A stretch of 64,000 nucleotides of DNA from Verrucomicrobiaceae bacterium (GTDB lineage Bacteria; Verrucomicrobiota; Verrucomicrobiia; Verrucomicrobiales; Verrucomicrobiaceae): NCBI GenBank assembly GCA_947458455.1, contig CANGYJ010000006.1, positions 62,001 through 126,000 of the forward strand, given 5' to 3'. Of this stretch, positions 26,498 to 35,387 are shown in pieces. The notes under the pieces were generated by a model. The model made no database searches, was not told where the DNA came from, and saw only the letters and a list, made by a program, of their open reading frames with translations. Numbering within the stretch: position 1 is the stretch's first letter; each line of letters begins with the position of its first letter. The translations under genes were made by a program, and so were the position numbers.

Positions 26498-26739
26498 CCC
26501 CTCACCTAACCTCTCCCCGCAGCCTGACCAAAAAAGCAGGCGAACACGTCCAGCGGGGAGAGGAACTGAAAAAGGCACGGCATGAGTCTAGGCAGTTTTA
26601 CCTTCTTCGATTACGGGCTGACGCGGCATGATGTCCTAGGCGCACGATCCGGTCCCTCTCCCCGCGAACGGTGGCCGAAGTCTTCAACGTATGATGCGGG
26701 GCTAGCGAAGCGCCGCGAAGCGAAAGGTTAGGTGAGGGG
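26498..26739. repeat. Large interrupted inverted repeat in a gene-free gap
   Basis: The 433-bp gap 26360-26792 contains no convincing gene. A 15-bp perfect inverted repeat (CCCCTCACCTAACCT at 26498-26512 against its complement at 26725-26739) encloses about 212 bp. Inside, GCGGGGAGAGG (26553-26563) can pair with CCTCTCCCCGC at 26510-26520 and with a similar block at 26654-26665. A GCGAAGCGCCGCGAAGCGAA stretch near 26704 resembles the motif at 310-378. This looks like a non-coding, possibly mobile, palindromic element. Confidence 0.65.
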
Positions 26740-26792
26740 ACATCGAACGATCTTACGCCAGAGGAATGCACCAGATGATGACGCGAGGCAGA

Positions 26793-29279
26793 TCACCCGA
26801 TCCGGCTCATGCTCACAAACACCAGCGTCGGCTTTCCATCTTCGCGGGCCTGCAGCAAATCGACGCGGAATTCGAGCTGCCAGTCGTTGAGTTCTTCGGG
26901 ATCGACGAGGACTTGGTTCACACGCCATGTCTGACCATCTTCGCTCGGTTCCACATAGGTGTGGCGGCCATTGCGGGCTTCATTGTCGAGACGGATGCGG
27001 TCGTGGTTGGCGAAGTAATCGTCGAGTTCGGCGTGGTCGATCTTGCCGCTGATGATCTGCTGCATGTAGCGGAAGATTTCCGTGCGAATGAGTGCAGTGA
27101 ACTCCCGTTTGTTCCGCGTGATGTCGGGAGCTTCGACGGGCTTTTCTTCAACCTCGTCGGGTTTGTAATTCGGATCACGCAGCTTTTCCCATTCGTCGAG
27201 CAGGCTCGAATCCGTGCCGCGAAGCACACCGGCGAGCCACGCTTCCATTTCCTGCAACGCTTCGTTCTTGAAGCTTTCCGGCACGGTCTGCGCCAGCACC
27301 TTGTGAACGCTGGAAAGGTGGCGCAGCAGCACGCCTTCGGCGCGGTGGAGGTCGTAGTCGTGGATGTAATCGGCAAAGCTCCGGAAGTTCTCAAACATCT
27401 CCCGCACGATGCTTTTCGGGCGGATGTTCTCCTGGCCGACCCATGGGTGAGCATCACTAAAAGCATTGAAGGTGCTGTAGATGAAGTCGCGGCAGGGTTT
27501 GGGGTATTCCAGCTCCTCTAGCTTGGCGATGCGTTCTTCATAAGGCACGCCTTCGTTCTTCATCGCCGCCATGGCTTCGTCTTTCACTTTGCTGAGCTGG
27601 CGACGCAGAATGACGTCCGGGTTTTCGAGGATGGACTCGCACAGCGTCAGCACATCCGCTGCGTAGGTGGCGGAGGCGGGATCGATCAGCGCCAGCGTGT
27701 CGATGAGATACAGCGAGAGCGTGTAATTCAGCGAAAAGTCGTCCTGCAGCTCCACATTGAGCCGCAGCTTGGTGCCATCGGCTTCGCGTTTGGAAGGCGG
27801 GATGACTTCCACGATCTTCCGCTGCACCAGCGCTCGAAAAAGCTGCCACGCCCGCTTTTCGTGCTGCGTCTTCGCGTTCGTCGTTTCGTGCGAATCGGTG
27901 ATGAGCTGGCGCATCGCGGCGCAGGCATCGCCTTGGCGACTTAGCACCTGAAGCAGCATGCCGTGTGAAACTTGAAAACGAGACAGTAGCGGCTCTGGAG
28001 CGGCGGATTGGAGCTTTTTGAAGGTGTCCTCATTCCAGCCGACAAAACCTTCTGGTGGCTTCTTTTTGACCATCTTGCGCAGCTTCTTCACATCCCCTGC
28101 CGCCTTGGTCTCCATCTTGGCATTTTCGATGATGTGCTCCGGTGCCTGACATACGACGTAGCCCACATCATCATAACCGCGACGCCCCGCACGACCGGTG
28201 ATCTGGTGAAAGTCACGCGCCGTGAGCGTGGCGACCTTTTCGCCGCTGTATTTGCTGAGTCGCGTGAGCAGCACCGTGCGAATCGGCACATTCACACCGA
28301 CGCCGAGCGTGTCCGTGCCACAGATCACTTTCAGCAGGCCTCGCTGCGCCAGTTTCTCGACCAGCAAGCGGTACTTCGGCAGCAAACCGGCATGATGAAT
28401 GCCCACACCATGGCTCAGGTATTTTTTCACCTCCTTGCCATACGGGCTGGTGAACTTCGCCCCGGCCATCAGCTCCTTGATGGAGGCCTTTTCGGCTGTT
28501 GAGCAGAAATTCAGGCTCATGAGGTCCTGCGCCGCTTGAGCGGCCTCATTCTGGGTGAAGTGGACGAGATAGACCGGCGCTTTGTTGGCCTCCACCAGCT
28601 CCTGCAGCGTCACATCGACGCCCGTTTGCACATAGCTGAACTCCAGCGGCACCGGGCGCTCATACGATGCCACGATGGTCGTCTCTGCTTTCGTCAACTG
28701 AGTGAATCCTTCTTTGAAGAAAGCCGAGCCACCCATCGTGGCCGACATGAGCAGGAAACGCGACTGGCTCATGGTGAGCAGCGGCACCTGCCAGGCTACG
28801 CCGCGTTCTTTGTCCGAGTAGTAGTGAAACTCGTCCATGATGACCTCGCGGAACGGAGCCTCCGCGCCATCTCGAAGGGCGTAGTTGGCGAGAATCTCCG
28901 CCGTGCAGCAAAGGATCGGCGCCTTGCGATTCACCGTCGCATCGCCCGTGGCCATGCCGACATTGTCGGGACCAAAGTCGCGACACAGCGCCAGGAATTT
29001 TTCATTCACCAGCGCCTTGATCGGGCAGGTATAGACGGATCGCCGCCCCTTCGCGAGAGAGCGGAAATGCAGCGCCAATGCCACCAGCGACTTCCCCGAG
29101 CCGGTGGGCGTGTTGAGGATCACGTTGCGATCATCGAACAACTCCAAAATGGCCTCTTCCTGCGCTGGGTAGAGTTCCAGCTTCTTCTCCGCCACATAAT
29201 CAAGAAACGCCGCCAACAGCTCGTCATTGGAGCAGTCGGTGGATTTTGGAAGTCGGCGCAGCAGCGGATGGTCGGACAT
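26793..29279 (-). CDS. Ski2-like DEAD/DEAH-box helicase (DUF3516 type)
   Basis: An 828-residue helicase from ATG 29279 (MSDHPLLRR); 118 upstream codons in frame lie over the adjacent toxin gene and are not part of it. The Q-like LYPAQEEAI, motif [10 protein letters not shown] (about 47-55), motif II DEFHYY, motif [11 protein letters not shown] and motif [16 protein letters not shown] are all intact. The long C-terminal part fits the DUF3516 region of bacterial Ski2-like proteins. They are thought to unwind RNA, but the role in bacteria is poorly known. It begins 13 bp after the VapC stop on the same strand. Confidence 0.85.
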   Translation of the reverse strand: MSDHPLLRRLPKSTDCSNDELLAAFLDYVAEKKLELYPAQEEAILELFDDRNVILNTPTGSGKSLVALALHFRSLAKGRRSVYTCPIKALVNEKFLALCRDFGPDNVGMATGDATVNRKAPILCCTAEILANYALRDGAEAPFREVIMDEFHYYSDKERGVAWQVPLLTMSQSRFLLMSATMGGSAFFKEGFTQLTKAETTIVASYERPVPLEFSYVQTGVDVTLQELVEANKAPVYLVHFTQNEAAQAAQDLMSLNFCSTAEKASIKELMAGAKFTSPYGKEVKKYLSHGVGIHHAGLLPKYRLLVEKLAQRGLLKVICGTDTLGVGVNVPIRTVLLTRLSKYSGEKVATLTARDFHQITGRAGRRGYDDVGYVVCQAPEHIIENAKMETKAAGDVKKLRKMVKKKPPEGFVGWNEDTFKKLQSAAPEPLLSRFQVSHGMLLQVLSRQGDACAAMRQLITDSHETTNAKTQHEKRAWQLFRALVQRKIVEVIPPSKREADGTKLRLNVELQDDFSLNYTLSLYLIDTLALIDPASATYAADVLTLCESILENPDVILRRQLSKVKDEAMAAMKNEGVPYEERIAKLEELEYPKPCRDFIYSTFNAFSDAHPWVGQENIRPKSIVREMFENFRSFADYIHDYDLHRAEGVLLRHLSSVHKVLAQTVPESFKNEALQEMEAWLAGVLRGTDSSLLDEWEKLRDPNYKPDEVEEKPVEAPDITRNKREFTALIRTEIFRYMQQIISGKIDHAELDDYFANHDRIRLDNEARNGRHTYVEPSEDGQTWRVNQVLVDPEELNDWQLEFRVDLLQAREDGKPTLVFVSMSRIG

Positions 29280-29292
29280 GGGGGCGGTAGGC

Positions 29293-29685
29293 TCAGGACC
29301 GGCGGTGGTCTTCGTAGCGATCTCCGAGGCGGGAGAAGGCTTTGGGATCATGCCCCACGATGCTTCCGTCCATGATGAGCGTGATGGCCGCCTGCCATGC
29401 GTCATTTTCGCCCATGCGATGCGTGGTGCGACGCTGAAGAGCTGCTGAAACCTCGGCATGGCGATGATGAATGCCTTGCCACCGGTATTGAGAAAGATGG
29501 TTTCTGACCGCAGCCGCGTCTTCAGCGCCTTCGAGAACCTCGGCCAGCGTAACCGGGCTGATCCAACACGAACGGTTTTTGTTTCGGCGCAGCCATTCCC
29601 ACGCTGGCCCAGGTCGCGCATCGGCGACCTCATTGAGGAGGTCGATCACGAAGGAGGAATCCAGCAGGCAGTGGCGATGTCTCAT
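29293..29685 (-). CDS. PIN-domain toxin, VapC type
   Basis: A 130-residue PIN protein. [13 protein letters not shown] carries the first Asp (D9), [12 protein letters not shown] gives the Glu (about 49), [21 protein letters not shown] gives the central Asp, and the final acidic position follows in [10 protein letters not shown]. It overlaps the antitoxin stop by 4 bp (ATGA), the usual order antitoxin-toxin. It lies directly before the helicase on the same strand, so read-through from the autoregulated TA promoter could reach the helicase. Confidence 0.85.
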   Translation of the reverse strand: MRHRHCLLDSSFVIDLLNEVADARPGPAWEWLRRNKNRSCWISPVTLAEVLEGAEDAAAVRNHLSQYRWQGIHHRHAEVSAALQRRTTHRMGENDAWQAAITLIMDGSIVGHDPKAFSRLGDRYEDHRRS

Positions 29686-29876
29686 GCTTTGCGGATGCGG
29701 AGTTTTTCATTTCCCATCTGCTGCTGGAGTTCTCGCAGAATGTCGTCACCTGTCACCAACATGCGATTTTGGATCATCTCACGAACAAGCGCCGCCGTCG
29801 AGACGCCCGCTTTGGCGGCTTGAGCGGTCAGGCGTTTTTTCTCCGGTGCGGGGATGCGAATGGTCAGCGTGGACAT
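29682..29876 (-). CDS. Ribbon-helix-helix antitoxin
   Basis: A 64-residue protein with the ribbon-helix-helix start MSTLTIRIPAPEKKRLTAQA, in which the LTIRIP strand would contact DNA, followed by the second helix STAALVREMI. The short C-terminal tail (DDILRELQQQMG) would bind the toxin. It overlaps the downstream VapC by 4 bp. Autorepression of its own promoter around 29880-29970 is expected from the family. Confidence 0.85.
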   Translation of the reverse strand: MSTLTIRIPAPEKKRLTAQAAKAGVSTAALVREMIQNRMLVTGDDILRELQQQMGNEKLRIRKA

Positions 29877-29977
29877 GTCGGCATCTTACCTTCCTGACTG
29901 GCGTGGAGTCAACCTCACAGGCGCTCGGCAGGTTTGTATTCTCCCGCCTCTTTCTGGTGGTCCCTGAAGCGAAGGCA

Positions 29978-31714
29978 TCAATCCACAAACACAAACGCGT
30001 TCGAGTTCAGCAGGGCAAGGCAGTAGTCCTTCACCGCTTCGGCGAAGCTGCCGGCGAGGGCGGTTTGTTTTTCGAGGAAGAGGAGGCCAGTTTTGAGTTC
30101 GGCGGGGGTTGGTTCGCGGGAGAGGCAGGTGCGGGTGGCTTCGGTGAGGATTGGTTCGGCTTCGGAGCCGTGTTTCGAGGTGAGAGAGGTGGCGAGGGCG
30201 GCGGCGGTGGCGTTGACGAAATCGGAGTTTAGCATCGTCAGGGCTTGCGGGGCCGTGGTGGACTCGTTGCGGCGGCTGCAACTGGCCTGGGCATCGGGGC
30301 GGTCGAAGAGTTCGAAGAGCGGATGGCGCAGGTTGCGGCGTGCAAAGGTATAGATGCTGCGGCGGCGATGCTCGACGGGATCGGCGGTGACCTCGATCTG
30401 CTTTTTGAGCAGGGTGGAGGTGATCTCCGGCGGCAATGGCAGACGCACGCTGGGGCCGCCGCTCTTGAGTTTGAGCTGGCCGCTCACGCTCAACAAGGCA
30501 TCACGCAGCATTTCGCCGGTGAGGCGTTTTTGCTGCGGCACGGCCTGGCGGTAGGTGCGGGACATGACGAGGCGCTTGTGAAGGCTTTTGAGGCTCCAGT
30601 TTTGACGCGGAAGCTCGGCGGCGAGCCAGTCGAGCAACTCGGGATGCGTGGGAGCCTCGCCTTGATGACCGAGATCGCCGGGATTGCCGGCCAGCGGTTT
30701 GCCGAAGTGCTGCTGCCAGAGGCGATTGGCCATCGAGCGGAGGAAAAGCACGTTGTCACGGCTCGTGATCCATTTCGCGAGAGCGAGCCGGTCGGGCTTT
30801 TCTGCTGCGGCAGGCTTCGTGAGGCCGATTCGAGGAAAAGCAGGCTGCACGGCAGGTCCGGAACGTTTTGATTCGCCACGCACGAAGACCACGCTCGCGG
30901 GCACACCTTCATGGAAGACACGCACCACGGGGCCGATCTGCTTGCGCTCCTTCGGCAGCACGGTGGCATCGAAAAAGGCCCGCAAACGATAAAAGTCCGC
31001 CTGGCTGATGGGATCATACGGATGCTCGTGGCACTGCGCACAGCCGAAGGTGAGCCCGAGGCACACGGTGCCGACCGTGGCGGTCATGTCGTTGAGGAAG
31101 ATATGGCGGCGTTCGATCTGGTTGTTCACGTCCGGCATGTCCGGCCCGGCGAGGAGGAAGCCGGTGGCAGCCTCAACGCCCATCAAATCTCCCGCGAGCT
31201 GCTGCTGCACGAATTGATCGAATGGCATGTCCTTGTTCAGCGCCTCGATCACCCAGTCTCGATACTGCCAGGCCCGGCTCCGCTCCTCATCAAACTCAAA
31301 GCCATCCGACTCCGCGAACCGGGCGAGATCCAGCCACCACTGCGCCCAGTGCTCGCCATATCGTGGAGAGGCGAGCAGGCGGTCCACGAGGGACTCGAAT
31401 GACGAATGATGAATGACGAATGATGAAACCTCTTCGGGTGTTGGCGGCAGGCCCGTGAGGTCAAAGGTCACGCGGCGGATGAGCGTGGCGGCATCGGCTT
31501 CTTTTTCGATGGGCGTTTTCATCGCCACGACTGCGTCGAGATCAACGGCATCCACCTTCGTGAGCGGTTTCCAGGCCCAGTGCTCACGATCCTTCGCGGT
31601 GATCGGCCGCTCGTCCTTCACCGGATCATTCGAGGCACGAATGGCCGCCGCCTCCACCGCTGCACCCCATGACAAAACGAGCGCCGCCAAGGTCATGCCG
31701 CATCGTTTCTTCAC
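29978..31714 (-). CDS. DUF1549/DUF1553 (PSD1-type) protein
   Basis: A 578-residue protein with a short signal-like N-terminus. DUF1549 occupies about residues 40-245: AATLIRRVTFDLTGLPPTPEE, the WAQWWLDLARFAESDG block and a heme-like C225-A-Q-C-H229. DUF1553 occupies about 310-560 (MANRLWQQHFGKPL, DRPDAQASCSRRNESTTAPQ, ALLNSNAFVFVD). The N-terminal cytochrome (PSCyt1) domain found in many homologues is missing. These proteins are abundant in Planctomycetes and Verrucomicrobia and are linked to sulfated or complex polysaccharide use. Residues 98-106 are encoded by heptamer repeats. It overlaps the upstream DUF1501 gene by 4 bp. Confidence 0.85.
   Translation of the reverse strand: MKKRCGMTLAALVLSWGAAVEAAAIRASNDPVKDERPITAKDREHWAWKPLTKVDAVDLDAVVAMKTPIEKEADAATLIRRVTFDLTGLPPTPEEVSSFVIHHSSFESLVDRLLASPRYGEHWAQWWLDLARFAESDGFEFDEERSRAWQYRDWVIEALNKDMPFDQFVQQQLAGDLMGVEAATGFLLAGPDMPDVNNQIERRHIFLNDMTATVGTVCLGLTFGCAQCHEHPYDPISQADFYRLRAFFDATVLPKERKQIGPVVRVFHEGVPASVVFVRGESKRSGPAVQPAFPRIGLTKPAAAEKPDRLALAKWITSRDNVLFLRSMANRLWQQHFGKPLAGNPGDLGHQGEAPTHPELLDWLAAELPRQNWSLKSLHKRLVMSRTYRQAVPQQKRLTGEMLRDALLSVSGQLKLKSGGPSVRLPLPPEITSTLLKKQIEVTADPVEHRRRSIYTFARRNLRHPLFELFDRPDAQASCSRRNESTTAPQALTMLNSDFVNATAAALATSLTSKHGSEAEPILTEATRTCLSREPTPAELKTGLLFLEKQTALAGSFAEAVKDYCLALLNSNAFVFVD
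31397..31427. repeat. Heptamer repeat inside the DUF1549 coding region
   Basis: Four 7-bp units, GAATGAC, GAATGAT, GAATGAC, GAATGAT, plus GAA lie inside the gene at 29978-31714. On the coding strand they give part of SSFVIHHSSFE, placed between the PTPEEV helix and the LVDRLLASPRYG motif. The same unit forms the 109-bp array at 7435-7543. Four units make 28 bp, which is not a multiple of three, yet the frame is intact, so neighbouring bases must compensate. Confidence 0.85.
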
Positions 31715-33087
31715 GCGAGCACTCCTTTCACGACATGGGACTCCCCCACGCCGGTGAGCTTCTCATCGAGGCCGTTGTGCTTGAAGGTCAGCCGGTCGTG
31801 ATCGAGGCCGAGGAGGCGCAGAATCGTCGCGTGAAGGTCGTGCACATGCACTTTGTCCAAAGAGGCCCGCAGGCCAAACTCATCGGTGGCTCCGTGGATG
31901 TGGCCGTGCTTCACACCGGCCCCAAAAAGCACGGTGGTGAAGCCCCAGGGATTGTGATCGCGGCCCACGCCCTTTTCGCTCATCGGCATGCGGCCAAACT
32001 CACCGCCCCAGATGACAAGCGTGTCTTCCAAAAGCCCACGCTGCTTCAGATCGCGGATCAAACCGGCCACCGGCTTGTCCGTGCGGGCGGCGTAGTCGGT
32101 GTGGTTCTTCAAAACGTCCTCGTGCGCATCCCAGCCGTTCGTGTCGCCCGAGTAGAGCTGCACGAAACGCACGCCGCGCTCGATCATGCGACGTGCCAGC
32201 AGGCAGCGGGTGCCAAACTCGCGGGTCTTTTCCTCGTCGATGCCATAGAGTCGCTTCGTGGTCTCGGTCTCGCGAGCGAGGTCCACCGCCTCCGGGGCGG
32301 CGCTTTGCATGCGAAAGGCCAGCTCGTAGGCTTTGATGCGGGCATCGAGCACGCTCTCGGCCGCACGCTGGGCCTGATGCGCGGCATTCATCTGCTGGAT
32401 GAGATCGAGCGTGGCCCGCTGGCGGGCGCTGCTTTGCGGGCTTCGCAGATCCAGGATGGGATTGGCCCCGGCACGCATCGTGGTGCCTTGATAGGTCGCA
32501 GGCAAAAAGCCGCTGCCCCAGGCGGGTGGACCACCTTTGAGTCCACCGCCGGGATCAGGCATCACGACGAAGGCGGGCATGTCCGCGTTTTCGCTGCCGA
32601 GACCGTAGCTCACCCAGCTCCCGAGGCTCGGCTTGCCCATGAGGATCGAGCCGGTGTTCATCTGATAGACCGACTGCGGATGATTCACGCTATCGCCATG
32701 GCAGCTCCGAATGACGCACATCTCATCCGCGATCTCCGCCATGTGCGGGAGGAAGTCGCTGATCTCGATGCCGCTTTGTCCGTGCTTCCGAAACGGCTTC
32801 ACCGGTGCCAGCAGCGGATTCTGCGCCACCTTGCGTCGCGTCTCGACGGCTCCATAGCTGTCTGGCAGCGGCTTCCCGGCGTGCTTGATGAGGTCCGGCT
32901 TCGGATCCAACAAATCCACATGACTCGGCCCGCCATGCATGAAGAGCCAGATCACTCGCTTCACCTTCGCCGGAAAGTGCGAACGCGATTCCGCCATCAG
33001 ATGCGACAGCGCCACGCTCGACAAACCCATGCTCGCGCCCGCCAGCAAGCGGCGGCGGGAGGTGAGGGTGGTGAGATCGGCTGGCAT
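31711..33087 (-). CDS. DUF1501 family exported protein
   Basis: A 458-residue protein from ATG 33087 (MPADLTTLTSRRRLLAG). The Ser-Arg-Arg-Arg-Leu-Leu motif and hydrophobic stretch form a Tat-type signal. The body has DUF1501 landmarks: VIWLFMHGGPSHVDLLDPKP, GIEISDFLPHMAEIAD, SCHGDSVNH, WDAHEDVLKNH and WGGEFGRMPMSEKG, ending with VHDLHATILRLLGLDH. The fold is related to alkaline phosphatase/sulfatase, but the activity is unproven. It precedes the PSD1 gene with a 4-bp overlap, so the two form an operon; DUF1501 more commonly follows the PSD1 gene. Confidence 0.9.
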   Translation of the reverse strand: MPADLTTLTSRRRLLAGASMGLSSVALSHLMAESRSHFPAKVKRVIWLFMHGGPSHVDLLDPKPDLIKHAGKPLPDSYGAVETRRKVAQNPLLAPVKPFRKHGQSGIEISDFLPHMAEIADEMCVIRSCHGDSVNHPQSVYQMNTGSILMGKPSLGSWVSYGLGSENADMPAFVVMPDPGGGLKGGPPAWGSGFLPATYQGTTMRAGANPILDLRSPQSSARQRATLDLIQQMNAAHQAQRAAESVLDARIKAYELAFRMQSAAPEAVDLARETETTKRLYGIDEEKTREFGTRCLLARRMIERGVRFVQLYSGDTNGWDAHEDVLKNHTDYAARTDKPVAGLIRDLKQRGLLEDTLVIWGGEFGRMPMSEKGVGRDHNPWGFTTVLFGAGVKHGHIHGATDEFGLRASLDKVHVHDLHATILRLLGLDHDRLTFKHNGLDEKLTGVGESHVVKGVLA

Positions 33088-33143
33088 GCGGCAACAACGC
33101 GGTAACGGCAAACAGCTTTCAAAACGGCTTCAGGCATGGTGGA

Positions 33144-33235
33144 ACTGAGAATGGAGGAATGAAGCATGGAAGAATGGCCCGAGCAGAGCCTGCATTTCCT
33201 CCATTCTCAGTTTTCCATTTTAAGTTCTTCCATGC
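33144..33235. repeat. Two interleaved inverted repeats between divergent genes
   Basis: In the 197-bp gap between the DUF1501 gene and surE, a 15-bp perfect inverted repeat (33144-33158 with 33197-33211, ACTGAGAATGGAGGA) is interleaved with a 10-bp one (33165-33174 with 33226-33235, CATGGAAGAA). The order A-B-A'-B' could form alternative hairpins or a pseudoknot-like structure in surE leader RNA. It may simply be another intergenic repeat type of this genome. Confidence 0.5.
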
Positions 33236-33284
33236 CATTGAAGCCTTCGCTGGAACAATGGCTCCATCACGTCTAGAACCCGCC

Positions 33285-33986
33285 ATGCTTGTTCTCCTCA
33301 CCAATGACGATGGAATCGACGCCCCCGGAATCGCGGCGGCGGAAAGGGCGATTTTGATGCTCGGATGGCAGATCGTGATCGTGGCGCCGGATGTGGAGAA
33401 ATCCATGTGTGGGCATCGCGTGACCACCCATCAGCCGCTGGTGGTCGAACAACGTGCAGAAGGCCGATTCGCCGTTCAGGGCACGCCAGCGGATTGCGTG
33501 CGGCTGGGGCTCTTCGCGCTCGATTTGAAGCCGGACCTCGTTTTGAGCGGCATCAATGCGGGCGGAAACATGGGCCAGGACATCGTCATCTCCGGCACGG
33601 TGGCTGCGGCGCGGGAGGCGGCCTATCATGGCGTGCGCAGCGTCGCGCTGTCACACTACTTAAAGCGGGAGTTGAAGGTGGATTGGGATCGCACGGCCGC
33701 TTGGGCCTCGATCGTGCTGGGTGAGCTTCATCATACCACGAAGGCCCCGCGCAGCTTTTGGAACATCAATTTCCCGCATCTGCCACCCGGCGATCAGGAT
33801 ATCCCGCCTCGAATGCGCTGTGAGCCGGCCAAATCGCCGCTGAATGTGGCCTACAAACGCCGCGAGCACCCGGAGCAGCACGTCTTTGACTACAGCGCCT
33901 CCTACGCCGAGCGGCCTCGCGATCCGGGTTCTGATGTCGAGGCCTGTTTTGCTGACAATGTGGCCGTTTCGCTGCTTGGGATCTGA
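33285..33986 (+). CDS. surE: 5'-nucleotidase SurE
   Basis: A 233-residue protein from ATG 33285 (MLVLLTNDDGID); the open frame upstream covers the repeat and is not family-like. D8 and D9 of LTNDDGID, the Ser in VAPDVEKSMCGH and the Asn in LSGINAGGNMGQD are the divalent-metal ligands of SurE. SGTVAAAREA and the N-terminal Rossmann-like fold are normal. SurE hydrolyses nucleoside 5'-monophosphates and sometimes polyphosphate, aiding stationary-phase survival. It precedes an MFS transporter by 12 bp, so co-transcription is likely. Confidence 0.92.
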   Translation: MLVLLTNDDGIDAPGIAAAERAILMLGWQIVIVAPDVEKSMCGHRVTTHQPLVVEQRAEGRFAVQGTPADCVRLGLFALDLKPDLVLSGINAGGNMGQDIVISGTVAAAREAAYHGVRSVALSHYLKRELKVDWDRTAAWASIVLGELHHTTKAPRSFWNINFPHLPPGDQDIPPRMRCEPAKSPLNVAYKRREHPEQHVFDYSASYAERPRDPGSDVEACFADNVAVSLLGI

Positions 33987-33998
33987 CAACCTGAATCC

Positions 33999-35258
33999 AT
34001 GCCCACCACCTCCAACGCGAGCCTCTTCCTCTGGTTCCGCATCCTCTTCAATTGCCGGTTCTACTACCCGATCTTCACGATTCTGTTTCTCGATCTGGGG
34101 CTGAGCATCGGTGAATTCGCGGCGCTGAATGTGGTGTGGGCGCTGACGAGCGTGGTGCTGGAGGTGCCGAGCGGCGCACTGGCAGATCGTTTTGGGCGCA
34201 AGCCGCTCGTCGTGACCGCCAGCGTGCTGATGGTGCTGGAGATGAGCGTGCTGGCGCTGATGCAGCCAGGGCATCACGACCTCGTTTTCTGGCTCTTCGT
34301 GTGCAATCGCGTCCTCAGCGGCGCGGCCGAAGCCTGTGCCAGCGGTGCCGATGAAGCGCTCACCTATGATTCACTGCCGGAAGGCGAACGCGAGACGCTT
34401 TGGCCGCGTGTCATGTCGAATCTCTCGCGGGCGATGGCGGTGGGCTTTGTCATCTCGTCGATCTCCGGCTCATGGCTTTACACGATCTCGATCAAGCTGC
34501 CGGTGCTGCTCTGCCTCGGCAGCGCCATCGCCTGCCTCGTCGTCACGCTGCGCATGCGGGAGAATTGGAAGACACCGAAGAACGTGCCGCTTCTCACCAG
34601 CATTCGCGAGACCTGGGTTTCCATCCTGCACACGGGCGGCTGGATCTGGCGCACTCGCACAGCCTTTGCGCTCATCGTTTTCGGTCTTGTCTTCGACAGC
34701 ATGATTCGGCTGTTTTTGACCGTCACGAGTAATTTCTATCGCCTCGTCGGCATCGAGGAGGTGTGGTTCGGCGTCATTGGCACCGGCGTTTCGCTGCTGG
34801 GGCTCTTCACCGCCTCGTTGATGGAAAAAGCCACGCGGCGCATGAGTGGCGCGGTCAATTTCACCTGGCTGGCGCTGGTGGTGCTCGGCGGACTCTTCGC
34901 GGCGGCCTATCCCATGCACGGCTGGCTCGGCATTGTGCTCGTGGTGCCCTTGTTCATGAGCATGCGCTTCCTGCAGTTCTTCCTCTCGCATTACATGAAT
35001 GCCGTGGTGACCTCGGAGCAAAGGGCCACGGCGCTGAGCTTTCGCGGTCTCTCGATGAACCTCGCCTACGGCAGCATCACGCTCCTCTTTGGCTGGCACA
35101 CCGGCTGGCTGGCTCACGCCAAAGGCCTCTCGCCGGATGACATTCATGTCTTTGCCGATTCGATGACTTGGTGGCCGTGGTGGTTTGCGGGCACGCTGCT
35201 CGTGGCCGGCGGCTGCGTGCTCGTGAGGCGTTTCAAAGAGCCAAGCGTCATGGTTTGA
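33999..35258 (+). CDS. Major facilitator superfamily transporter
   Basis: A 419-residue protein with about twelve predicted membrane segments. Between helices 2 and 3 is the MFS motif GALADRFGRKPLV (about residues 58-70), with an unusual N-terminal stretch FLWFRILFNCRFYYPIF. The SGAAEACASGADEALTYD segment near helix 4-5 resembles a subfamily found with drug or uncharacterised exporters. A central loop (about 190-215) separates the two halves. No substrate can be inferred. It lies directly behind surE. Confidence 0.85.
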   Translation: MPTTSNASLFLWFRILFNCRFYYPIFTILFLDLGLSIGEFAALNVVWALTSVVLEVPSGALADRFGRKPLVVTASVLMVLEMSVLALMQPGHHDLVFWLFVCNRVLSGAAEACASGADEALTYDSLPEGERETLWPRVMSNLSRAMAVGFVISSISGSWLYTISIKLPVLLCLGSAIACLVVTLRMRENWKTPKNVPLLTSIRETWVSILHTGGWIWRTRTAFALIVFGLVFDSMIRLFLTVTSNFYRLVGIEEVWFGVIGTGVSLLGLFTASLMEKATRRMSGAVNFTWLALVVLGGLFAAAYPMHGWLGIVLVVPLFMSMRFLQFFLSHYMNAVVTSEQRATALSFRGLSMNLAYGSITLLFGWHTGWLAHAKGLSPDDIHVFADSMTWWPWWFAGTLLVAGGCVLVRRFKEPSVMV

Positions 35259-35387
35259 GGAAACCTCAAGAGCCCATTTGGAGCACTAAAACACTCCAGA
35301 GGCCTATAGACGGCCCGCAAAACTCCGGATAGAACCGCGTTTCTTTCACCCACCAACCCGTCGGGACCTCTGCGCCCGTCTCCAGCC

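Noticed and set aside
26793-29633. Long N-terminal extension of the helicase through the neighbouring toxin gene
   Set aside because: The extra 118 residues are Arg/Ser/Trp-rich, overlap a good PIN-domain gene and lack helicase motifs; the start at 29279 matches the conserved N-terminus.
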